Source: Sulfidibacter corallicola
GTDB taxonomy: Bacteria > Acidobacteriota > Holophagae > Acanthopleuribacterales > Acanthopleuribacteraceae
Reading direction: 5' to 3'
Assembly (NCBI RefSeq): GCF_017498545.1
Contig: NZ_CP071793.1
Location: forward strand, 2,480,001 to 2,544,000
Length of the DNA: 64,000 nucleotides
A program made the translations under genes and the position numbers. Within the stretch, counting starts at the first letter, position 1; every line of letters starts with the position of its first letter. The notes beneath the pieces are model-generated. The model worked only from the letters and a program-made list of their open reading frames with translations, was not told where the DNA came from and searched no databases. Shown here one piece after another: positions 38,981 to 47,697 of the stretch.

Positions 38981-40210
38981 ATGAATCGCGTTCACACCAC
39001 AAGGATCGGCGTCGTCTTTTGCCTGTCCATGGCCCTCTTGGGTTGCTCCGTTTTTCCCGAAGATGGAGTCCCTTCCCCATCGAAGCCGACCATTGCCCTG
39101 GAGCCGGTGAAGGGAGACCTTCGTCCGGCATCTCGAGCACCCGACCGAGCACCCATGCAGGATCCCCAGGTGGTCGCCTACGCCGAACGGGTTCGCTACG
39201 TGGCCGAGCTGTTCCCGCCCGAACGGCTCGTGTTCCTCGACCGGCGTCCCGAGGCGTCGATCGGCGACCCCTTGGACATCCTGTACCAGGGACGTCGCTG
39301 GTTCATTCTGGACGGCGCCACCGCCGCCGTCCAGGTGTTCGAGGACGACGGCACCTTCGTGGGGATGCTGGGCGCCAAGGGCGAGGGTCCGGGCGAGTAT
39401 GTCGAGGCGCTTTCGCTTTCACGGGCCTACGACGGCCAGGTTGCGGTGATGGATGCCGCCCGCGCCTCGATCCTGGTCTATTCGGTCGATGGCCGGTTCG
39501 TTCGCGAATTGGATATCCGGCAGCATCGACTGGGGTTCGTCTCGGGCACGGCCTTCCGCTGGCGCGATCCACACAGGATTCACGCGGTGGGTATCTCCGC
39601 CAGCACCGGACCCTACCAGGCCGTCATCGTCGACCACGCCGACGCGCGTCCGACCGTCCTCGCCCTGCTCCAACCGCGATCCAAGGCGTCGATGCGCCTC
39701 GGTGGCAGTTGGGATTACCGAGCCATGGCCCTGGTGGGCGATACCCTGTGGGCAGGTGAACCCTACACCGCGCACATCGACCTCTACGACGGGTCGGGGA
39801 ACCTCGTCAAACAGGTCAACCGGCGTCGCAGGGGCGGATTGAACGAGGCATGGTGGCACGATTTCAAGCGGGGCGACACCCAGCGATTTCGCGAGCTGTT
39901 GACAGCCAGGCTCCCGGTGCGCATTCACCCGCTGGATCCCTTCGTGATGGTGGACATGAATGCCAAAGTCGACCTGTTCACCTATGCCGGTGAGGAAATC
40001 GTCCTCGACCTCGACCTGGCCACGATGCCGACGGTCCACGACGGTTGGGGCACGCGCATCGTGAGCGTGCTCCCCGAAAACGAGAAGAAACACCATTTCA
40101 ATGCCTACGATTACGCGCTGTTGAAAGAGGGTGGCTGGACCGAGGACAACGCGGATCGATGGAACCTGATCCTCCGCGTCGGCCGCCTGGCCGCACCGCC
40201 GCGGCTGTGA
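38981..40210 (+). CDS. 6-bladed beta-propeller lipoprotein
   Basis: 409 aa. Lipoprotein signal with lipobox LLGC (Cys about 22), so anchored to a membrane on the periplasmic side. After a linker the protein is built of propeller blades: IGDPLDILYQGRRWFILD, VQVFEDDGTFVGMLGAKGEGPGEY (the GxGPGE motif typical of this 6-bladed family), ILVYSVDGRFVRELD, HIDLYDGSGNLVKQVN. Related proteins are abundant in Bacteroidota and Acidobacteriota with unknown ligands. Last gene of a three-gene unit with the LolA-like and Cys-rich genes; a hairpin follows its stop immediately. Confidence 0.82.
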   Translation: MNRVHTTRIGVVFCLSMALLGCSVFPEDGVPSPSKPTIALEPVKGDLRPASRAPDRAPMQDPQVVAYAERVRYVAELFPPERLVFLDRRPEASIGDPLDILYQGRRWFILDGATAAVQVFEDDGTFVGMLGAKGEGPGEYVEALSLSRAYDGQVAVMDAARASILVYSVDGRFVRELDIRQHRLGFVSGTAFRWRDPHRIHAVGISASTGPYQAVIVDHADARPTVLALLQPRSKASMRLGGSWDYRAMALVGDTLWAGEPYTAHIDLYDGSGNLVKQVNRRRRGGLNEAWWHDFKRGDTQRFRELLTARLPVRIHPLDPFVMVDMNAKVDLFTYAGEEIVLDLDLATMPTVHDGWGTRIVSVLPENEKKHHFNAYDYALLKEGGWTEDNADRWNLILRVGRLAAPPRL

Positions 40211-40233
40211 TCAGCGGGAAGGGGTCCCGCTGA
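40211..40233 (+). terminator. Hairpin after the propeller operon
   Basis: Perfect 9-bp stem TCAGCGGGA / TCCCGCTGA with 5-base loop, starting right after the TGA stop. No T tract follows, so it may act with Rho or protect mRNA rather than terminate alone. Confidence 0.5.
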
Positions 40234-40333
40234 AGTGCTCGATGTCGCTCCGGACCCCTCATTGACAAAACCGATTGCACCCATGCTCCCAGATCTCTTG
40301 TGTCGTCCCACCGTTGACGAAGGCACCATTTTG

Positions 40334-40365
40334 ACGTACGTTTTTCGATATACTTTCGATGGAGG
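40334..40365 (+). promoter_or_regulatory. Putative toxin-antitoxin operator and strong ribosome-binding site
   Basis: Perfect palindrome ACGTACGT (40334-40341) just upstream of an AT-rich TATACT (40349-40354), then GGAGG (40361-40365) 6 bases before the antitoxin ATG. Antitoxins of this class repress their own promoters; assignment of this palindrome is inference. Confidence 0.35.
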
Positions 40366-40371
40366 ACCTGC

Positions 40372-40662
40372 ATGACGAACTCAACAGCAGAAACCAAGCA
40401 GGAACGTATTAACCTACGCCTGAGATCGGACGCAAAGCTGCTGTTGGAGCGCGCCGCCGATTTCGAGGGCAAGACAGTCAGCAATTTTATCCTCACCAGT
40501 GCATTGGCGTGCGCGGAGAAAACAATTCAAAAACACGAAGTCATGCGCCTGAATTCTCGAGATTCCGAAGCGTTCTTCAACGCATTGACCAAGCCAGCCT
40601 GCTTCAATCAAAAATTGACAGATGCGCTCGAGGAACATGGCCGGCGCGTCACCAGCAAATGA
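40372..40662 (+). CDS. DUF1778 (TacA-type) antitoxin
   Basis: 96-aa ribbon-helix-helix antitoxin. The N-terminal part (ERINLRLRSDAKLLLERAADFEGKTVSNFILTSAL) is the DNA-binding domain of the DUF1778 family; the C-terminal half would wrap around and neutralise the partner acetyltransferase. Its TGA overlaps the ATG of the toxin gene. Base composition is clearly lower in G+C than the neighbours, indicating recent acquisition. Likely autoregulates the pair. Confidence 0.9.
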   Translation: MTNSTAETKQERINLRLRSDAKLLLERAADFEGKTVSNFILTSALACAEKTIQKHEVMRLNSRDSEAFFNALTKPACFNQKLTDALEEHGRRVTSK

Positions 40663-41165
40663 CTGATCTGATCATAGAACCGCTCGATCGAAGGCACGAC
40701 AGAGCAGGCTTTCAATGCGGGGTTCCCTCACTGGATAACTACATCCAAAAACAGGCTGGCCAGGATGTCAAACGCCGTGTCAGCCGGGTGTTCATAGCGA
40801 CGGAGGTGGGAAACGCCACAACCATCATGGGTTTCTACACGCTTTCTTCTCTGTCGATTGAACTCGATCAGTTGCCGGAAAACTTAGCCCGAAAACTACC
40901 CCGACATCCTGTGCCGGTAGCACTGCTCGGTAGGCTGGCTGTCAACCAAGTAGCCCAGAGGCAAGGTGTGGGCACAATGTTGCTGGTGGACGCCATTAAA
41001 CGAATCCTGTCTGTAAGCGATGACATCGCCATTTACGCAATGGTCGTGGACGCCATAGACGAGCGAGCGCAACGCTTCTATGAATCCTTCGGGTTTTCGT
41101 CGCTTTGTTCGGATAGCCGTCGGTTGTTCCTTCCGCTCAAATCCTGGCAATCAAGTGGCAATTGA
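40659..41165 (+). CDS. GNAT-family toxin (TacT-type tRNA acetyltransferase)
   Basis: 168-aa GCN5-related acetyltransferase. Starts MTDLIIEPLDRRHDRAGFQCG, with the diagnostic FxCG and LDNYIQKQAGQD stretch, acetyl-CoA site VNQVAQRQGVGTMLLVDAI (R/Q-x-x-G-x-G type), and RFYESFGF at the C-terminal end with the active Tyr. Relatives paired with DUF1778 antitoxins acetylate the amino group of charged tRNAs and stop translation. ATGA overlap with the antitoxin. AT-richer than the surrounding genes. Lies between two halves of the biosynthetic region, which may help keep it. Confidence 0.9.
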   Translation: MTDLIIEPLDRRHDRAGFQCGVPSLDNYIQKQAGQDVKRRVSRVFIATEVGNATTIMGFYTLSSLSIELDQLPENLARKLPRHPVPVALLGRLAVNQVAQRQGVGTMLLVDAIKRILSVSDDIAIYAMVVDAIDERAQRFYESFGFSSLCSDSRRLFLPLKSWQSSGN

Positions 41166-41779
41166 CAGTGGCCGTGATCCGATTTCTTAGAGTCTGGCTA
41201 GTTTCCTAGTTTCGATTCTTCCAAGTTTCATGATGCAGGTTCGACGACGGCAAGACCCATCTCAGGTTGAATGCACCAAATTGTTTCAGAGAGTCGCGGA
41301 CCAGCGGGCAAACCCGCTCGATTTCGGGAAAGAAACAACGCAATGCGAGCCGATTCGGAGAGCCCGTATGCGCGTAAGAGACGCAAAGCCTGCAGGCTGA
41401 GCAGGGATAATAATTGCCATCGAGAGATCTGGAAGCCCGACTTATCTGCTTCGCTCTTTTTATCACTCTATCTTGCGAAGCCTGGGCCGCTTCGAAATGT
41501 CGGCCGGGGCCGGCTTACCGCCCCTGCCACCGGCCGTGGCCAACTTGCTGCCGTTCCGACCCTCGAAGCCTGCGGGAACTCCTCACAGGGGTCATTTCGA
41601 AATGTTCATCGGGCCGATGAACCTACCTGGCAGGACGGCACTCTGGGTATGCGGGCACTGCCGGGATGGATAGCTTCGAAAAGTACATCCGGCGGGCTTA
41701 CCGCCCCTGCTGTCCTTACCTGGCACGACGAATCTCTCGGCATTCGGGTACTCCAAACGGATTCGTTTTAAATGAGCAT
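41166..41779. repeat. Repeat-filled gap after the toxin gene
   Basis: Contains copy 2 of the dispersed 90-bp repeat (core 41241-41275, extended 41197-41292) and two hairpin-slot motifs with CTTACCGCCCCTGC (near 41512 and 41696) between TTCGAAATGT/TTCGAAAAGT sequences. Reads like decayed REP-type units in tandem. No gene seen. Confidence 0.7.
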
Positions 41780-42958
41780 TCACGGGTTTTCGGACATGCT
41801 GGGAGCCAGGTCGTGCGCCGAGCCGCTCGCACCAGGGGCGAAGGCTTGGCGCAAATCGTTCAACCTCGCCAAACCGGCCATGACTGTGTCGCGGTCCAGG
41901 CCGAAATCCAGCAGGCAGGCCACTTCGTCGACCCCGAGCGCCTGCATTCGCCGAATCGTGGCCGCGCACCCTTCCACCGTGCCCATCAGGGAGCGATCGC
42001 GGAAGTAGCGCTCGAAGGCAAAACCCAACAGGGTGTCCTCGTCGCGGCTGTCACCGGCCGGATCGCCCATGGCTCGGAACTGATCGAGATATTGCGACAG
42101 GTACCGTTTCATGGGGTCGCGCACCAGATTTTTGACGGCTTCGCGGTCGTCGCCGATGTAAGTGTGCAGCATGAGCGATACGACGCCTTTGCGCGGATCG
42201 TGCCCGTGTTTCGCGCGGGTCTGGCGGTAGCGCCGAACCAGTTCGCCCAATTGATCGGCCTCCATGGCGATCAGGGCCGTCAGGATATTGGCCCCGATGG
42301 CACCGGCCCGCTCCCAGGTGGCCGGTGAGGTGGCGGTCACCCAAATCGGCAACGTGTCCTGCACCGGTCGCGGCAGCGTGGCCGCCGGCGTGGGCGCGCC
42401 GTCCACACCGGGCAGGGTGACCCGCTCGCCCGACCACAGGCGCCGAACCACCTCGATGTGGCGAAACAGGGTTTCGCGGCGATCGCGGAAGGCCGCGGGA
42501 TCGATGACGTAGTCGTGGGTGTGCCAGCCCGTCGCGAAGGAAATCGCGGCCCGGCCGCCCGAGAGGTTGTCGATGACCGACCAGTCCTCCGCGACCCGAA
42601 TCGGATGGTGTAGCGGCAACACCAGGCTGCCCGCACGCAGTTGCATGCGCTTGGTGACCATGGCCAGCGCTGCCGCCAGCACGGTGGGGTTGGGGTAGAG
42701 CCCGCCGAAATCGCCGAAATGGCGCTCCGGTGTCCAAATCGCCTTGAAGCCATGGCCATCGCCGAAGCGGGCGGCCTCCAGCAGCAATCCGTAGGGGTCG
42801 CCACCGGTGTCGCGTCCGTTGGCCGAGAAAAAGAACAGCGTGAAATCCATCACCACGTCGGCTTCATCCGCCTTCGCCTTTTTGGCGTCCGCCAGCTTGG
42901 CCGCCAGCTTGCGCCGCTGCTCGGGCGTCAATTGCGCCAAGCGCTCCTGCAGATCCAT
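41780..42958 (-). CDS. Stand-alone luciferase-like monooxygenase of NRPS/PKS type
   Basis: 392 aa. An N-terminal helix (DLQERLAQLTPEQRRKLAAK) of the kind found at NRPS/PKS domain junctions, then a bacterial-luciferase-type TIM barrel: MDFTLFFFSANGRDTGGDPY, GFKAIWTPERHFGDFGGLYPNP, RAAISFATGWHTHDY, PIWVTATSPATWERAGAIGANILT. These match the natural-product subfamily that normally is embedded inside megasynthases and performs FMNH2-dependent oxidation of a carrier-bound intermediate (often alpha- or beta-hydroxylation). GGAG lies 6 bases before the ATG; 30 bp after the PKS gene, so co-transcribed. The start at 42958 is chosen over a longer 5' extension on this basis. Confidence 0.9.
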   Translation of the reverse strand: MDLQERLAQLTPEQRRKLAAKLADAKKAKADEADVVMDFTLFFFSANGRDTGGDPYGLLLEAARFGDGHGFKAIWTPERHFGDFGGLYPNPTVLAAALAMVTKRMQLRAGSLVLPLHHPIRVAEDWSVIDNLSGGRAAISFATGWHTHDYVIDPAAFRDRRETLFRHIEVVRRLWSGERVTLPGVDGAPTPAATLPRPVQDTLPIWVTATSPATWERAGAIGANILTALIAMEADQLGELVRRYRQTRAKHGHDPRKGVVSLMLHTYIGDDREAVKNLVRDPMKRYLSQYLDQFRAMGDPAGDSRDEDTLLGFAFERYFRDRSLMGTVEGCAATIRRMQALGVDEVACLLDFGLDRDTVMAGLARLNDLRQAFAPGASGSAHDLAPSMSENP

Positions 42959-42988
42959 GTGGCTCTCCTTTCCCCGCGAACCCAAAAC

Positions 42989-45900
42989 TTAGGAATCTTC
43001 GTTCTCCACTTCCGCCAACATGGCCTCGAGTTCCTCCGGCGAAAGACCTTCGATGTGATCCAAAAGGTCTTCCATCCCTGCCGCATCCTCGACCTCCAAC
43101 TCGTCGCCCGACAGCACCCGCCCGAGGGCGGCGATGGTGGGATTGGCGAACAGGTTCTCCAAGCTGATGTTCACCGAAAACACCTTGCCCATGTTGGCCA
43201 ACAGATCCACCGCCAGAAGCGAATGGCCGCCCAGCTCGAAGAAATCGTCCTGTGCGCCCACCGGTCGTACGGCGAAGGCCGCTTCCCACAACTCCACCAG
43301 CAGGCGCTCCACATCGTTGCGGGCCGCGACGTACTCGGTCGTCAACGCGGGCCGCTCGGTGACCGCCGTCGCCGTTGCCTGATCCTTGAAGTACCTCGCC
43401 GTGAACCGCTTTCGCTGCGCGAGAACCGCGCCGTAGTCGCGCGTCGACACGACCGCGTGCGGCCAATCGGAGGCCAACAGCCGCGCCAGGATCTCCAGGC
43501 AATCCGAGGGTTCCAGACCGAAACGCGCCTGCTTGTCGCGCAGTTGTCGGCCGATCCAGCCGGCGCCGTCCCGCTCCCCTTCGAGCTGCGCGGACAAACC
43601 CCACTCGACGACCAGGCTACGGCGGGCCACGCTGTGCGGGAGACCCTCCGCAAACGCGTGCTGGAAGGCGTAACCCGCCAGTTGCTCCGACTGACCGATG
43701 CCGCCACCCTCGTCCCGGTTGGCGGTGAACGTCACCCAGAGATCCAGGTCTGAAAAGGCCTCGGCCAGGACGTAGGTCTCACGCATCTTGTCGGCGAGGA
43801 TCGGGGCCGGGTCCGCCGCGGACTTTCGCTGGAACAGACTCGCCGGAGAGGGTCGATCCAAATGGAACACACCGTCCAGAGCGCCGTGCTCGCGCACGAC
43901 CGCATCGACGACGGCCGCCATCGCCCGTGCGTCGTCGGGCGCGGCCGTTTTCACGAAAAACCGGCGATCCAGCGTCCGCAAGTTCTCGATGACGGAACGG
44001 GTCCAATCGTCCGGGCCCTGCTCGCGAACCCAATCATCCCAATCGGACGGTTCCGGCAAGAAGGCGCGATCGACCAGGACCACGGTCGCACGCTGTTCCT
44101 GCAACCACCGGCACAGGGCATAACCCAATGTTTGAAACGCATTCACGACGAGGTAGACACCGCCGTCGAGGACGCGTTCGGGGAGCGCCGGCGCCTGGAC
44201 TCGCACCACATCGCGCCGCCATACCAAGCCGTGGGCCAGCACCCACGTTTCGTCGTCCCAAGCGCCCGCGAACCGACCCAAAATCACCTCTGCGGCCTCT
44301 TCGGGCGTCGCGTCACCCACATCGGTGCAACAGCAGGAAAGACAATCGTACTCGAGCGGCAGGATCTCGATCGCACCGAGCAGCGAGGCACGCCAGGATC
44401 CGGCCGAGCCCCACTCGCGACCGACGCGCCACATCCCCCTGGTCGCCACAGCCAGCCGAACTTGCGACAAACCTTTCTCTTCCAAGACTTTGGCAAGGCG
44501 CACCAAACTCGAAAAGCCCAGCTCCAGACCGTCGTCGACGTTCCTCGCCGACACCGGACCATCGAAGCCGAGCGACCAACCGTGAATCACGTGGTCGGGC
44601 CGACGCCCATCGCGGTCCAGATGCTGGAGCAGAGCCTCGTAGTCCCCGCTTCGGGCCGGATGCAACTCGAAAACGCCATCTCCGGTATCGCGGAACGCGG
44701 GTCCGCGACGCACGAGAAGGGCGGTCTGTCCCATAGCTCTCAGGCGCTCGGTCAGGATGTCCGCCAACGGCGCCTCGTCAAGGAAGAGCAGCCAGGTTCC
44801 GTCAGGTCCAGCGGCTGGCTCGGAGCCCGAATCCACCGGCAGGGTCACCTGCTTCCAAGCCTCTCGGTAAAACCATTCGGACAGGGGCCTGCGGGTTTCC
44901 AACAGGGCTCGGGTGGGCGCATCGTCTTGGCCGGCCACCCAAAAAGAGCGGCGCGCGAAGGGGTACCCGGGAAGCGATACCTTGCGGCGCCGTTCGCCAT
45001 CGAACCAGGCATACCAATCGATGTCGACCCCGTGGGCCCAAAGCGCACCCAAGGCTTCGCGGAAGGAACGGCCGGTGGGCATGTCGGGCACCAGGGAAGC
45101 CAGGGCCGGTGGTGAACCCTGCCCCATTCGGGAGACCAGGCGCGTCAGGGTGTGGCCGGGCCCGATCTCCAGAAAAATGGCGCCCTCGAGGGTCGCCGCC
45201 GTGTTCAGACCGTCGTGAAAGCGAACGGGACGGGACATGTGCTCGGCCCAGTACGTGGGATCGGTCGCCTGCTCGCCGGTCAGCCAGGTGCCACTCAGGC
45301 CGGAAACCATGGGGATCTCCGGAGGCTTCGCCCGAACGGCGCGCGCCGTTCGCGTGAGCGGTGCCAGGGCCGGTTCCATCATGGAGGAATGAAAGGCGTG
45401 GCTGGCGGGCAGAAGGATCGGCTCGACGCCGGCGTCCCTGGCACGCGTCATGACGGCTTCCACCGCGGGAGCCAGACCCGAGAGCACACAGAGCCGCGGC
45501 GCATTGACGGCGGCCAGCGACAGGTCCGGGGTCAACCAGTCGGCCACCTCGGACTCCGAGATCGGGAGGGTGACCATCGAACCGGAGGGCAGGCGTTCGG
45601 TTTCGGCGCCGCGACAGGCGATCAACGCGGCGGCCTCGGAAAGCGTCAGGACACCCGCAATGACGGAGGCGGCAATTTCACCCACGCTGTGGCCCATTAC
45701 GGCCGCGGGCTGGACACCCAAGCCGACCCAGGTCGAAGCCAGGGCGTAACCCAAAGTGAACAAGGCCGGTTGGAACAGGCTGGGGGCCTGAAGGCCGGGA
45801 TCGGCACCGAACATCCGCGCCGCCAGATCCAAGCCCAAATGGGGGGCCAGGGCACGGCTCGCTTCGTCGGCGGCCTGGCGGAACACGGGTTCCTCGCGGT

Positions 45901-47530
45901 AGAGTTCCGCGCCCCAGTCGCCGACGGAGACACCTTGACCGGAGAAGCAAAACACGACCGCCGGCGTTTGGGCCGAGCGGAGGGATCGCTTCGGCAGCGT
46001 GCCCGCCCGCAAGCGCTCGGCGGCCTCTTCGCGACTCGACGCGACCACCCAGGAGCGGGTGTCGAAACCACGCCGGGCGCCGTTCAGCGAAAAGGCCACG
46101 TCGGCGAGATCCGGAGCGTCCGGTGCCTCCAAGGATCCCGCCAAGCTTGCGGCGTGTCGTACCAGCGGGTCCGCGTCGCAGGCCGAAAGGACCAGGAGTT
46201 GGGCAGCACGCGCCGAAGGTCGGGCGGTGTCGGGCGAATCCGGAGCGGGACCCAACACCAGGTGGCAGTTGGTGCCGCCGATGCCGAAGGAACTGACCCC
46301 GGCAAGTGGTTTGTCCGCCGGCCATTCGCGGGTTTCGGTATTGACGTAGAAGGGGCCGCGTCCCAGTTCGAGTTTCGGATTGGGACGGTGGAAGTGCAAG
46401 CTGGGCACCAGGGTGTCGTGGTGCCGGCAGAGCACGGTCTTGATCAAACCGGCGATGCCCGCGGCGGCCCCGGCGTGACCGATGTTGGTCTTGACCGCAC
46501 CCAGGGCGCAACTCCGCGAAGGCAGGCCGCCGAACGCCTGGCGCAGCGCCTCGATTTCGATGGGATCACCCAGGTTGGTCGCCGTGCCGTGGGCCTCCAC
46601 ATAGCCCACCTGACCGGGATCCGCATCGGCCACCGCCAGGGCTTCCTCGATCACGTCTCGTTGGCCCGCGACACTGGGCGCCGTGAAGCCGACCTTGTCG
46701 GCACCGTCGTTGTTGATGGCGGTCGCGGCGATGACGGCGAGGATACGATCACCGGCGGCCTGGGCGTCTTCCAACCTTTTCAGGACGACCAACCCCACGC
46801 CACTACCGGGAACGGTGCCGTTCGCCGCTTCGTCGAAGGTCCGGCAGAACCCGTCCGGCGAGTAGATTCCGTCTTCCTGGTACAGGTACCCGATGGGCTC
46901 CAGGTAGGGCACGGAGGCGCCACCGGCCAGGGCCGTATCGCATTCCCGCGACAGCAGGCTCTGACAGGCCATGTGCACGGCCACGAGCGAGGTGCTGCAG
47001 GCGGTTTGGACGGGCACGCTCGGCCCTCTCAAGTTCAGGAGATAGGACAGGCGCGGTGCCGAATAATCCTTGTCGTTGCCGATCTCGAGCTGCAGGGCAC
47101 CGGCGGAAGCGCGAATCGCGGGGTCGTCCCAAAGGCGCTGGACGTAGGAACCGCTTCCCACGCCGGTGAACACGCCCATGCCGTGGCCCGCGACGGCGGG
47201 GTCGAGACCGGCGTCGTCCAGGGCGTGTTGGGCGGTTTCCAACAGCAGGCGTTGTTGGGGATCCATCAAGAGGGCATCGCGGGCGCTGAGGCCGAAGGCC
47301 TCGGCATCGAAAGCGTCGATATCGTGCAGAAGGCCCCGCGCGGGCACCACCTGGGCCTGCGTGTCTTCGGGAAACCCCGCGGCCGCGACATCTTCGAAAA
47401 AGGTGATGCCGTGGGCGCCCTCCTTCAGATTTCGCCAAAACGCGTGTACATCGTTGGCACCGGGAAAGCGGCACGCCATACCGACGACGGCAATCCCGCC
47501 ATTGAATTCCAATTCGTGATCGTGGCTCAT
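42989..47530 (-). CDS. Type I PKS module, KS-AT-(KR-like)-ACP
   Basis: 1513 aa. KS about 12-430 with Cys178 (TACSTSL), EAHGTATNLGDP and NIGHAGAAAG histidines, all catalytic residues present. AT about 520-840: GHSVGE Ser near 613 and HAFHSS near 712, the malonyl-CoA signature. About 1000-1350 is a KR-like region, but the NADPH loop is VYLVVNAFQTLGYAL instead of GGxGxxG and the Ser-Tyr motif is broken, so it is probably structural. ACP near 1433 (DDFFELGGHSLLAVDL). The C-terminal 35 residues are acidic (LLDHIEGLSPEELEAMLAE), a docking-type tail. Predicted to add one unreduced malonate. KS directly at the N-terminus fits acceptance from the six-module NRPS. First gene of a leftward pair with the monooxygenase. 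Confidence 0.94.
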   Translation of the reverse strand: MSHDHELEFNGGIAVVGMACRFPGANDVHAFWRNLKEGAHGITFFEDVAAAGFPEDTQAQVVPARGLLHDIDAFDAEAFGLSARDALLMDPQQRLLLETAQHALDDAGLDPAVAGHGMGVFTGVGSGSYVQRLWDDPAIRASAGALQLEIGNDKDYSAPRLSYLLNLRGPSVPVQTACSTSLVAVHMACQSLLSRECDTALAGGASVPYLEPIGYLYQEDGIYSPDGFCRTFDEAANGTVPGSGVGLVVLKRLEDAQAAGDRILAVIAATAINNDGADKVGFTAPSVAGQRDVIEEALAVADADPGQVGYVEAHGTATNLGDPIEIEALRQAFGGLPSRSCALGAVKTNIGHAGAAAGIAGLIKTVLCRHHDTLVPSLHFHRPNPKLELGRGPFYVNTETREWPADKPLAGVSSFGIGGTNCHLVLGPAPDSPDTARPSARAAQLLVLSACDADPLVRHAASLAGSLEAPDAPDLADVAFSLNGARRGFDTRSWVVASSREEAAERLRAGTLPKRSLRSAQTPAVVFCFSGQGVSVGDWGAELYREEPVFRQAADEASRALAPHLGLDLAARMFGADPGLQAPSLFQPALFTLGYALASTWVGLGVQPAAVMGHSVGEIAASVIAGVLTLSEAAALIACRGAETERLPSGSMVTLPISESEVADWLTPDLSLAAVNAPRLCVLSGLAPAVEAVMTRARDAGVEPILLPASHAFHSSMMEPALAPLTRTARAVRAKPPEIPMVSGLSGTWLTGEQATDPTYWAEHMSRPVRFHDGLNTAATLEGAIFLEIGPGHTLTRLVSRMGQGSPPALASLVPDMPTGRSFREALGALWAHGVDIDWYAWFDGERRRKVSLPGYPFARRSFWVAGQDDAPTRALLETRRPLSEWFYREAWKQVTLPVDSGSEPAAGPDGTWLLFLDEAPLADILTERLRAMGQTALLVRRGPAFRDTGDGVFELHPARSGDYEALLQHLDRDGRRPDHVIHGWSLGFDGPVSARNVDDGLELGFSSLVRLAKVLEEKGLSQVRLAVATRGMWRVGREWGSAGSWRASLLGAIEILPLEYDCLSCCCTDVGDATPEEAAEVILGRFAGAWDDETWVLAHGLVWRRDVVRVQAPALPERVLDGGVYLVVNAFQTLGYALCRWLQEQRATVVLVDRAFLPEPSDWDDWVREQGPDDWTRSVIENLRTLDRRFFVKTAAPDDARAMAAVVDAVVREHGALDGVFHLDRPSPASLFQRKSAADPAPILADKMRETYVLAEAFSDLDLWVTFTANRDEGGGIGQSEQLAGYAFQHAFAEGLPHSVARRSLVVEWGLSAQLEGERDGAGWIGRQLRDKQARFGLEPSDCLEILARLLASDWPHAVVSTRDYGAVLAQRKRFTARYFKDQATATAVTERPALTTEYVAARNDVERLLVELWEAAFAVRPVGAQDDFFELGGHSLLAVDLLANMGKVFSVNISLENLFANPTIAALGRVLSGDELEVEDAAGMEDLLDHIEGLSPEELEAMLAEVENEDS

Positions 47531-47697
47531 GACCTTGGCTCCGAGAGCGTTGATATGTCTGGGGATGCCCTCAGTATAGCGGCAAGTTCTCGGAGGAGTG
47601 AAGCGAGATCGGGGTTGCGATCTCGCTTTGGGTCGGCGCAGGAAAAACCAACGCGGGATAACCTTTCAAAGACACCGAATCGATCGCGATGACGTGG

